In this document: piece after piece, positions 1 through 4,954 of the stretch
Layout: each line of letters starts with the position of its first letter
How positions within the stretch are numbered: position 1 is the first letter of the stretch
Program-made: the position numbers and the translations under genes
Source of the DNA: Desulfobacteraceae bacterium
GTDB taxonomy: Bacteria; Desulfobacterota; Desulfobacteria; Desulfobacterales; Desulfobacteraceae
Length of the DNA: 6,481 nucleotides
Direction of reading: 5' to 3'
NCBI GenBank assembly: GCA_003354055.1
Contig: PIVQ01000424.1
Span: 1-6,481, forward strand
Notes under the pieces: generated by a model
Seen by the model: the letters and a program-made list of their open reading frames with translations, nothing else
Database searches by the model: none
What the model was told of the DNA's origin: nothing

Positions 1-95
1 AATGAATTCTCCAGTCCAAGCCGGAATAATAACTCATATCCAAATATCTTCTTTTTAGAATTGAAAACAGGTTGCCGGGCAACAAAAACCTTCAT
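1..95 (-). CDS. EAL/HDOD (YuxH-like) signalling protein, N-terminal fragment
   Basis: Only the first 31 codons are present; the gene runs off the left edge. The fragment begins MKVFVARQPVFNSKKK and continues to a YELLFR motif at residues 20-25. From family knowledge, this is the characteristic opening of EAL-HDOD proteins such as Bacillus YuxH. In these the N-terminal EAL fold is usually degenerate for cyclic-di-GMP hydrolysis (here E-L-L at residues 21-23 in place of E-A-L) and is followed by an HDOD domain. They act in the cytoplasm in signalling. The ATG at 95-93 has a GGAG about 10 nt upstream. The gene lies downstream of the TraB-family gene on the same strand, 169 bp away and behind a hairpin, and probably has its own promoter. 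The identity of the start is firm; everything past residue 31, including the HDOD domain, is inferred. Confidence 0.82.
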   Translation of the reverse strand, partial: MKVFVARQPVFNSKKKIFGYELLFRLGLENS

Positions 96-132
96 TGGTG
101 GCGAACTCCGGTTGTATAATTTATCATATCAT

Positions 133-154
133 TTGGCAGGGCATTCAGTGCCAA
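133..154. repeat. Inverted repeat in the leader of the EAL/HDOD gene
   Basis: Arms TTGGCA (133-138) and TGCCAA (149-154) are perfectly complementary around a 10-base centre. If the candidate promoter at 166-194 is right, the repeat lies just after the transcription start, in the untranslated leader. It could therefore be an operator or a small leader hairpin. The arms are short and chance occurrence is possible. Confidence 0.3.
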
Positions 155-165
155 GAGGTTAGATA

Positions 166-194
166 AGTATAGCCATATCATTATATGAAATCAA
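166..194 (-). promoter_or_regulatory. Candidate sigma-70-type promoter of the EAL/HDOD gene
   Basis: Read on the minus strand, TTGATT (194-189) is followed by a 17-base spacer and TATACT (171-166). That is four of six and five of six matches to the sigma-70 consensus with optimal spacing. Transcription would start near 159, giving a leader of about 64 nt before the ATG at 95. The -35 box overlaps the palindrome at 186-204, which suggests regulation at this site. Another TATAAT lies just upstream on the same strand but has no good -35 partner. Confidence 0.4.
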
Positions 195-204
195 GCTGAT
201 TTCA
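186..204. repeat. 8-bp palindrome over the -35 region (possible operator)
   Basis: TGAAATCA-AGC-TGATTTCA is a perfect inverted repeat, 8-bp arms around 3 bases, followed on the plus strand by seven A residues. It is not a usable intrinsic terminator in either direction: the tract is A on the plus strand, and on the minus strand the T-run comes before the hairpin rather than after it. Since it covers the -35 box of the candidate promoter for the EAL/HDOD gene, a transcription-factor site is the simplest reading. Confidence 0.4.
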
Positions 205-246
205 AAAAAATGGGGGCATCAGGTTCCGGCTTTGTATGGCCTTTTA

Positions 247-266
247 AATGCCTGTTTCCAGGCATT
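247..266 (-). terminator. Hairpin at the 3' end of the TraB-family gene
   Basis: On the minus strand AATGCCTG-GAAA-CAGGCATT forms a perfect 8-bp stem closed by a GAAA (GNRA-type) tetraloop, then continues TAAAAG. The left arm includes two bases of the TAA stop codon of the TraB-family gene. The stem and tetraloop are typical of an intrinsic terminator, but the U-tract is only a short TTT. Termination may be partial, or the hairpin may protect the mRNA end. Confidence 0.5.
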
Positions 267-1446
267 AGGATATGAGTTTGAGCATTAGGGGAACAGCCGT
301 CATGGTTCCGATGGAGGATCCCAGGTTGGTAAAGATCACCACCAGTAAGATCCGGGTAACGTTGTTCCGCCAGAACCCTTTGACCGATGTGATGTCATGG
401 GGAATGGCCTCAAGATCTTTTACCTTGGGTTTTCTGGAAAAGGCCTCTACCAGGCCGGATACCCATCCTGCGGCGATCATGGGATTTAAAGAGGTCAAAG
501 GAGCTGCCACAATGGATGAAATAATGGTATAGGGATGTGCCATGGCAACCATAGCACCGATACCGGCAAAGATACCATTGGCCAGAATCCAGATCCAGAT
601 CATGTCAGTACCGGCAGTTTTGCCTTCCATCATAAATCCTGCAGCAAAAAGCAGCATAATCAGTCCGGGAATCAGCCATTTCAGCACTTTTCCCACGTTA
701 CCTGCCGGCGGAATCTCGTTCAGGGCAGCCACATCAATGGGCGTGGCTTCATTAATATAGCGTTTGATCCCGGGAACATGGGCAGCACCTACAACCGCCA
801 CGATTTTTTCACCCGGTGCAGACCGGATATGCTCGGCCAGAAACTGATCCCGCTCGTCTATCAGAGCCCGTTCGATAATGGGGTGTGCCTCTTTCACATC
901 GGACAACAGCGACTGGAGAATGTCTTCCTGCTTCATCTTTTCGATATCTTCTTCCTCAATCTCGTCGGATTGGCCGAATGAAAATACCATTGAGAAGGTC
1001 AGTTTGAGTTTTTCCCAGAATCCCATGCCTCGCCAAACCCTGGACAAGGTAGTCTGAATCTCCCGATCTGCAGGCACCACCTGTGCGTTCACACTTTGGG
1101 CCGTAGTAATGGCATTGATCATCTCCTGGCCCGGCTTGATATCAAATTTATCAGCAATCTTTTTTTGGAAAGAGGAGAGCAGCAGGTTCATGAAGAGCAT
1201 CAGTGCTTTTTTTTCTTTAATGATCTTCACAATATCCATGTTTCGCCAGCGGTCCGCATCCAGAATGGAGGACAGACGGGTGTTGCACAATTCCACACAC
1301 ACGGTCTCAGGCCGGATTTCTTCAATGGTTTCGGTTACCAGTTCTGCACTGTGGCGGGAAACATGGGCCGTACCGATAAGGATGATCTCTTTGTCGCCCC
1401 AGGTGAGGGGGTGAATGTCGCTGTGCTCTGTTTTATCTTCTACCAT
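265..1446 (-). CDS. TraB/PrgY/GumN (Tiki-like) family membrane protein
   Basis: The 393-residue protein has an N-terminal TraB domain (about 18-245) and a hydrophobic C-terminal part. Family motifs are visible: LIGTAHVS at 23-30, CVELC at 50-54, PADRE at 125-129 and VVGAAHVPG at 218-226. The two GX2H motifs (His28, His223) and Glu52 match the proposed metal-site pattern of Tiki/TraB metalloproteases. Likely membrane segments are 256-273, 283-305, about 306-325 and 364-385. The Enterococcus members PrgY/TraB dampen peptide-pheromone signalling; the role of most bacterial homologues, including this one, is unknown. The frame is open upstream to 1737, but the ATG at 1446 is preferred. It starts next to the family domain, has an AAAGG 12 nt upstream, and lies downstream of a strong promoter whose -35 overlaps the other candidate start at 1509. 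The gene is divergent from the 59-residue/Gate/recN operon. Confidence 0.88.
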   Translation of the reverse strand: MVEDKTEHSDIHPLTWGDKEIILIGTAHVSRHSAELVTETIEEIRPETVCVELCNTRLSSILDADRWRNMDIVKIIKEKKALMLFMNLLLSSFQKKIADKFDIKPGQEMINAITTAQSVNAQVVPADREIQTTLSRVWRGMGFWEKLKLTFSMVFSFGQSDEIEEEDIEKMKQEDILQSLLSDVKEAHPIIERALIDERDQFLAEHIRSAPGEKIVAVVGAAHVPGIKRYINEATPIDVAALNEIPPAGNVGKVLKWLIPGLIMLLFAAGFMMEGKTAGTDMIWIWILANGIFAGIGAMVAMAHPYTIISSIVAAPLTSLNPMIAAGWVSGLVEAFSRKPKVKDLEAIPHDITSVKGFWRNNVTRILLVVIFTNLGSSIGTMTAVPLMLKLIS

Positions 1447-1486
1447 AACGTTGGACTGCCTTTTAAAAATTAAACCAAGGATTCGT

Positions 1487-1514
1487 ATTATAAGCACTTT
1501 ATTTTTCATGGCAA
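1487..1514 (-). promoter_or_regulatory. Promoter of the TraB-family gene
   Basis: On the minus strand TTGCCA (1514-1509, five of six) is followed by a 16-base spacer and a perfect TATAAT (1492-1487). Transcription would start near 1480, giving a leader of about 34 nt before the ATG at 1446. The placement fixes the start: the upstream in-frame ATG at 1509 sits inside the -35 box and would not be transcribed from here. Confidence 0.62.
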
Positions 1515-1533
1515 TACAAAAACAGCCAAAATC

Positions 1534-1562
1534 TTGACCAAAACCTCTGGTTCTGGTATTCA
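1534..1562 (+). promoter_or_regulatory. Candidate extended -10 promoter of the small-protein/Gate/recN operon
   Basis: TTGACC (1534-1539, five of six), a 17-base spacer and TATTCA (1557-1562) preceded by TGG, which gives an extended -10 element (TGn). The hexamer itself is weak, three of six. Initiation 6-8 bases downstream would fall at 1568-1570, right before the ATG at 1571, so the transcript would be leaderless or nearly so. That agrees with the lack of a Shine-Dalgarno site before this ATG. It is back to back with the TraB-family promoter, with 19 bp between the two -35 boxes. Confidence 0.4.
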
Positions 1563-1570
1563 TCTTTTTT

Positions 1571-1750
1571 ATGAAATCCATAGACGAACATATATTGCGG
1601 GCCACCAAGGAAATCATTGTCAAGTTCATTGAAATGGGCAGGCTGTCGCCTTCCAATATACATGAATCCTTTAAGGATATCCACGCGACTATTAATGAAA
1701 CCGTGAAAAAGAACTTAGATCCTCCGACCAATGACATCCCAAAACGCTGA
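1571..1750 (+). CDS. Small conserved-looking protein of unknown function, 59 aa
   Basis: An ATG at 1571 opens a 59-codon frame ending with TGA at 1748-1750, overlapping the next gene by 20 nt. I do not recognise the protein. It begins MKSIDEHILRATKEIIVKFI, continues with a GRLSPSNIHESF segment, and looks like two or three short amphipathic helices, then a polar Pro-rich tail with a basic end. It has no signal peptide, no cysteines and no membrane segment. The hydrophobic spacing faintly recalls the N-terminal helices of MucR/Ros regulators, but there is no zinc finger, so I give this little weight. There is an in-frame stop at 1535-1537 and no other ATG, GTG or TTG start between. No Shine-Dalgarno site is seen; a candidate promoter ends only 8 bp upstream. 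The overlap with the Gate gene supports it being real. The opposite-strand frame here is the noncoding upstream extension of the TraB-family gene. Confidence 0.62.
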   Translation: MKSIDEHILRATKEIIVKFIEMGRLSPSNIHESFKDIHATINETVKKNLDPPTNDIPKR

Positions 1751-2759
1751 CGCTGCTGCTGACACTACTGAATCGGCTGAACCCGCTGGACAAGTTTCAG
1801 AACGCGTTAAAACCAGTATTGTCACAGGACTGAAAAAGGGATGGGCAGGTTTTGTCTGGCTGTTGAAAATTTTAATCCCCGTTTCTTTTTTGACTGCTCT
1901 TCTGGTCCACTTCAAAGTGTTGTATCATCTGGATTTCCTGCTGGAACCCTTGATGACGCTGATCCATTTGCCTGCCTCTGCTGCCGTGGTACTGATCATC
2001 GGATTGTTTACCGGTATTTACGGGACAGTTGCGGCTCTGTCTGTCATGTCTTTTTCAATGGATCACATGACCCTGATCGCCATATTTACCCTGATCTCAC
2101 ATAATTTGATCCAGGAGAGTCTGGTTCAGGCTAATTCGGGAATCAGCTTTTTCATGGCATCTGTGTTTCGTCTGATTATGGCCTTTGTGGTCACCTTTAT
2201 ATGTGGATCAATTATGGGCATTAGCCCGGATATGGCGGGTGCAGCAGTCATGCAGGCAGGGGAGACCGGTGTCGGGCCCATGGGTCCCATGCTGATAGAC
2301 TGGGCCATGGGCACAGGACGGCTCTGCCTCCAGATTTTATGCATCATTATGCCGCTGATGGTGGTTCTGGAACTGGCCAAAACCTTTCACATCATTGAAA
2401 TGGTCACCCGGATCTTTTCTCCTGTGGTCACACTCATGGGGCTGGACAGATCCTGCGCCATGCTCTGGATGACGGCATCTTTTTTCGGTCTGGCCTATGG
2501 GTCTGCCGTTATTGTGGATGAGACCAAAACCGGTTCATACGATAAAGAATCCCTGACTAAACTTCATCTGTCCATCGGGGTGAACCATGCCATGATAGAG
2601 GACCCGGCATTATTCCTGCCTTTGGGGATTCCCGTGTTCTGGCTCTGGATTCCCAGACTGCTGGCTGCCATGGCGGTGGCTTGGCTTTATTCAGGATTTT
2701 CCTTTGCAAGGAGGCGGTATGCTAAGCGCTCTGGCCATAAAAAACTTTGCGATCATTGA
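1731..2759 (+). CDS. Nucleoside-recognition (Gate) domain integral membrane protein
   Basis: The 342-residue protein starts with a polar, Ala/Glu-rich cytoplasmic stretch (1-35), followed by about eight hydrophobic segments (roughly 38-60, 68-92, 96-122, 138-163, 196-215, 228-262, 292-305, 306-322). It ends in a basic tail, FARRRYAKR. Two Gate-type halves can be seen: one with SHNLIQES at 123-130 and one with NHAMIEDP at 285-292, each followed by a hydrophobic stretch. This resembles fused SpmA/SpmB spore-maturation-like proteins and the Gate units of FeoB and nucleoside transporters. A transport or gating role in the inner membrane is likely, but the substrate cannot be read from the sequence. 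The ATG at 1731 lies inside the end of the 59-residue gene and has no clear Shine-Dalgarno site, so reinitiation or coupling is probable. No other ATG, GTG or TTG start precedes the first membrane segment. The last 13 codons overlap recN. Confidence 0.85.
   Translation: MTSQNADAAADTTESAEPAGQVSERVKTSIVTGLKKGWAGFVWLLKILIPVSFLTALLVHFKVLYHLDFLLEPLMTLIHLPASAAVVLIIGLFTGIYGTVAALSVMSFSMDHMTLIAIFTLISHNLIQESLVQANSGISFFMASVFRLIMAFVVTFICGSIMGISPDMAGAAVMQAGETGVGPMGPMLIDWAMGTGRLCLQILCIIMPLMVVLELAKTFHIIEMVTRIFSPVVTLMGLDRSCAMLWMTASFFGLAYGSAVIVDETKTGSYDKESLTKLHLSIGVNHAMIEDPALFLPLGIPVFWLWIPRLLAAMAVAWLYSGFSFARRRYAKRSGHKKLCDH
2708..2714 (+). promoter_or_regulatory. Shine-Dalgarno site that fixes the recN start
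   Basis: AAGGAGG lies 4 bases before the ATG at 2719, inside the coding sequence of the Gate gene. It selects this ATG over the in-frame TTG at 2704, which would place the start upstream of the ribosome site. Confidence 0.8.
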
Positions 2760-4425
2760 AGATATTCGCATTGAGTTCAATGCAGGACTTTCCATCCTTA
2801 CCGGTGAAACCGGGGCTGGTAAGTCAATTATCATTGAGGCTGTAAACCTGCTGCTGGGCTCCCGGGCATCTGCGGACCTGGTCCGTACCGGTAAAGACAG
2901 TGCCGAACTTGAAGCCTTTTTTGAAATTGATGAGGATTCCCATGCAGCCCAGGTTATGAAAAATCAAGGTATGGACTGGGAAGACGGTCTGATCATTCGA
3001 CGGGTGATTTCAAGCTCGGGAAAAAGCCGGGTCTATATTAACTCCCGCCAGTCCACTCTGGATTTGTTGAAACAGGTGACATTCAACCTGGCAGGGATTT
3101 CAAGCCAGCATGCCCATCAGGGACTTCTCAAAGAGGAAAATCATCTGGACATCCTGGATGAATTTGCCAATACCCTGGATCTTCGACGCGAGGTGGCAAC
3201 ACTGTTTAATCGGATCCTGCCCCTGAAGAAAGAAATACAGACCCTGCGGATCCAGAGAGAGACCGCTGAAAAAGAACAGGAGCTTCTCCAGTTTCAGGTG
3301 GATGAAATAGAAACCGCCGATATCCAGCCGGATGAAGATGAGATACTTGCCCGAAAACGGGATCGACTCCAGAATGCAAGTCAGATCTTTGAAACGGTGA
3401 ACGGGGCCATCCATGAAATATATGACAGGGAAGGGGCTTTGCTGGAACGGATTTCCTCTTTGTCTGACCGGTTTCAACGGTACGGCGCCAGTGACGATCA
3501 GTTGAAAAAAATGGGAAGCCGTCTGGATGCTGTCTCTTTTGACCTCCAGGATCTGATTTCCGATTTGCGGGGATACACCGATACTATTGACCTGGATCCG
3601 GAGTCCCTGGAAATAGTGGATCAGCGTCTGGATCTCATCTCCAAACTCAAACGGAAATACGGGGGCAGCCTTGCATCGCTGTTTGACCAGTATCAAACCA
3701 TGGCGGAAGACCTTGCGGATAACCTGGGACTGGGAAAAAAGATAAAAGGCCTGGAAAAAGACTTGGTCGGACTGGAAATCAAAATCCGGCAGAAGGCAAA
3801 AGCCTTGTCCATGCGCCGGCAAAAAGAGGGTATTGCCCTTTCCCGTCTGGCCCAGGCAGAGCTTGGCGCCCTGGAAATGGGTCGTGCCCGATTTGAGGTG
3901 GCTTTTTCCACCATACATTCGGACAATCCCTCCGACATCACAACTGAGGACAATGAAAAGATCTTTATCACAGGGTTGGATCGGGTTGGGTTTCTGCTCA
4001 GTCCCAACCCGGGAGAAACGCCCAAACCCCTGGCAAAAATAGCATCCGGCGGAGAGCTTTCCCGGATTGTCCTGGCCCTGAAAGCAGTTTTGTCCAAAGG
4101 GCAGTCCCTTGAAACCCTGGTATTTGACGAGGTGGATGCCGGCATTGGCGGGGCAACCTCTGAAAAAGTCGGGCTTAAACTCAAAGAGCTGGGCGACCTC
4201 CATCAGGTCATCTGTATCACCCATCTGGCCCAGATTGCCAGGCACGGAGCCCATCAGTTCAGAATCTTCAAGCAGGTAGTTAAAGACAGGACCGCCACTT
4301 CCATAATTCCCCTTTCCACCGAAGATGAGCGGGTAGAAGAAATCGCCCGGATGATCGGCGGTCAGGAGATCACAGAGGCCACTCTTACCCATGCAAGAGA
4401 GCTGCTTCATACAGCGCGGGCTTGA
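2719..4425 (+). CDS. recN: DNA repair ATPase RecN
   Basis: RecN is a cytoplasmic SMC-like ATPase that acts early in recombinational repair of double-strand breaks, holding DNA ends together with RecA. The 568-residue product is close to the usual family length (about 550-570). The N-terminus MLSALAIKNFAIIED is typical. Walker A is GETGAGKS at 29-36; the ABC signature SGGELS is at 443-448; Walker B LVFDEVD is at 467-473, with Asp470 and Glu471; the switch histidine is His502 in ITHLAQIARHG. The middle (about 150-400) is charged and helical, fitting the antiparallel coiled coil. All ATPase motifs are intact. The gene overlaps the Gate gene by 41 nt and shares its transcript; I see no promoter of its own and no recognisable LexA box nearby, so SOS control cannot be claimed. 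There is no terminator hairpin right after the stop, so read-through into the FmdB-type gene is possible. Confidence 0.97.
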   Translation: MLSALAIKNFAIIEDIRIEFNAGLSILTGETGAGKSIIIEAVNLLLGSRASADLVRTGKDSAELEAFFEIDEDSHAAQVMKNQGMDWEDGLIIRRVISSSGKSRVYINSRQSTLDLLKQVTFNLAGISSQHAHQGLLKEENHLDILDEFANTLDLRREVATLFNRILPLKKEIQTLRIQRETAEKEQELLQFQVDEIETADIQPDEDEILARKRDRLQNASQIFETVNGAIHEIYDREGALLERISSLSDRFQRYGASDDQLKKMGSRLDAVSFDLQDLISDLRGYTDTIDLDPESLEIVDQRLDLISKLKRKYGGSLASLFDQYQTMAEDLADNLGLGKKIKGLEKDLVGLEIKIRQKAKALSMRRQKEGIALSRLAQAELGALEMGRARFEVAFSTIHSDNPSDITTEDNEKIFITGLDRVGFLLSPNPGETPKPLAKIASGGELSRIVLALKAVLSKGQSLETLVFDEVDAGIGGATSEKVGLKLKELGDLHQVICITHLAQIARHGAHQFRIFKQVVKDRTATSIIPLSTEDERVEEIARMIGGQEITEATLTHARELLHTARA

Positions 4426-4449
4426 CAAGCTCGCAAAGGTGCTTATATT
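4422..4449 (+). promoter_or_regulatory. Near-consensus promoter upstream of the FmdB-type gene
   Basis: A perfect TTGACA (4422-4427), a 16-base spacer and TATATT (4444-4449, five of six). The -35 box contains the TGA stop codon of recN (4423-4425). Transcription would start near 4456, within the palindrome at 4455-4469, giving an 86-nt leader. The match is the strongest of the plus-strand promoters in the window. Confidence 0.62.
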
Positions 4450-4454
4450 AGTAA

Positions 4455-4469
4455 GCTATTGTAAATAGC
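4455..4469. repeat. Palindrome at the predicted start of fmdB-type transcription
   Basis: GCTATT-GTA-AATAGC is a perfect 6-bp inverted repeat around 3 bases. It begins almost exactly at the expected +1 of the promoter at 4422-4449, a classic repressor position. It could also form a weak 5' hairpin in the mRNA. Downstream are two similar stretches, CATGTGGTGTATTGTT (4469-4484) and CATGTGCATTGTT (4495-4507), of unclear meaning. Confidence 0.4.
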
Positions 4470-4541
4470 ATGTGGTGTATTGTTCGTAACTTTCCATGTG
4501 CATTGTTTTTAGAGCGCAAGCTTGTATTTTAAGGAGTTAGA

Positions 4542-4787
4542 ATGCCGATATTTGAGTTTAAATGTACCGAGTGTGAAGAGTTTTTTGAAGTTATTGTCAT
4601 GGGATCTGATAAAGAAAAAGACATTAATTGCCCCAAATGCAAATCCGAAGAGTTTCAGCGGGTGGTCTCCACCACCAATTATGCCATGGGAAATTCCGGT
4701 TCCGGTGGTGGTTCACAGGGTGTCCATACCCAGGAGCGAACCTGCTCAGGCGGATCCTGTAAAACCTATACAGTTCCAGGAGTATAA
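4542..4787 (+). CDS. FmdB-family zinc-ribbon protein
   Basis: The 81-residue protein starts MPIFEFKCTECEEFFE, the standard opening of the FmdB / CxxC-CxxC-SSSS family. Two CxxC knuckles (Cys8/Cys11 and Cys30/Cys33) would bind one zinc ion. After about residue 45 the chain becomes a Gly/Ser-rich linker, then a short tail with a second cysteine pair (Cys68, Cys73, as CSGGSC), common in this family. The family name comes from a putative regulator of the formamidase/amidase region in Methylophilus; the real function is not established, and DNA, RNA or protein binding are all possible. AAGGAG at 4531-4536, 5 bases before the ATG, gives a strong start. The gene has its own candidate promoter and is followed by a 167-bp noncoding gap before gltA, so it is probably a single-gene unit that may also receive read-through from recN. 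Confidence 0.92.
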   Translation: MPIFEFKCTECEEFFEVIVMGSDKEKDINCPKCKSEEFQRVVSTTNYAMGNSGSGGGSQGVHTQERTCSGGSCKTYTVPGV

Positions 4788-4842
4788 TAGGGATTCGTCT
4801 CCCGCCTCTCCATTATATAGTTCAAGATTGTTCGATTAATTT

Positions 4843-4861
4843 TTGATTCGAATTGATTCGA
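4843..4861. repeat. Short tandem direct repeat upstream of gltA
   Basis: TTGATTCGA occurs at 4843-4851 and again at 4853-4861, exactly 10 bp apart, with a related TTCGATT at 4831-4837. A spacing of one helical turn would suit cooperative protein binding on one DNA face. The stretch is AT-rich and low in complexity, so chance is a real alternative. Confidence 0.35.
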
Positions 4862-4864
4862 TTG

Positions 4865-4899
4865 GTTTTCCTGGTGGGATAGCATCCCACCAGGAAAAC
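4865..4899. terminator. Perfect 16-bp hairpin between fmdB-type gene and gltA (terminator-like, no U-tract)
   Basis: GTTTTCCTGGTGGGAT (4865-4880), loop AGC, and ATCCCACCAGGAAAAC (4884-4899) are perfectly complementary. The core is GC-rich and would be very stable in RNA. It lies 78 bp after the FmdB-type stop, so a 3'-end function is plausible. However, the tracts are reversed compared with an intrinsic terminator: T-run on the 5' side and A-run on the 3' side on both strands. It may instead be an mRNA-stabilising end, a Rho-assisted terminator, an operator, or a dispersed palindromic repeat. Confidence 0.45.
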
Positions 4900-4928
4900 A
4901 TTCCGCAGCAAATCTGTTATTAAAATAA

Positions 4929-4943
4929 AAGGCTGTCAGCCTT
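4929..4943 (+). promoter_or_regulatory. Palindrome adjoining the gltA ribosome binding site
   Basis: AAGGCTG-T-CAGCCTT is a perfect 7-bp inverted repeat that ends one base before the Shine-Dalgarno AAGGAGG (4944-4950). As DNA it could be a dimeric operator. As RNA the one-base centre must open into a slightly larger loop, and the right arm CCTT could alternatively pair with AAGG of the ribosome site. No convincing -35/-10 pair is visible just upstream; TAAAAT at 4921-4926 is the best -10-like element and has no clear -35. Confidence 0.4.
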
Positions 4944-4954
4944 AAGGAGGTTGT

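Noticed and set aside
71..83. GTTGCC-G-GGCAAC palindrome near the left edge
   Set aside because: It lies within the coding start of the EAL/HDOD gene (around the VARQ codons), and those codons explain it.
115..120. Perfect TATAAT on the plus strand
   Set aside because: There is no acceptable -35 at 16-18 bp, and a rightward transcript would run antisense into the TraB-family gene. It is best treated as chance in AT-rich sequence.
137..154. Sigma-54-like TTGGCAC on the minus strand
   Set aside because: The -24 element looks right, but the bases at the -12 position are CC, not GC, at the required 10-base spacing.
535..981. 148-codon plus-strand frame inside the TraB-family gene
   Set aside because: It is antisense to conserved TraB motifs and its His/Asn/Phe-rich composition is unlike a real protein.
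1447..1570. LexA/SOS box for the recN operon
   Set aside because: I looked for a CTGT-N8-ACAG type site and found no matching pair, and the LexA motif of this lineage is unknown to me.
2704..2718. In-frame TTG start giving recN five more residues
   Set aside because: The TTG precedes the AAGGAGG ribosome site, and MLSALAIKNF beginning at 2719 is the family-typical N-terminus.
3100..4428. 442-codon open frame on the minus strand across recN
   Set aside because: It is fully antisense to intact recN with all ATPase motifs; the translated sequence is rich in Phe, Cys and Gln with no recognisable domain. It reflects recN codon bias.
4426..4541. Terminator for the recN transcript
   Set aside because: Only the weak 6-bp palindrome at 4455-4469 is present and it has no T-tract. 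It fits an operator better, so I call no terminator here.
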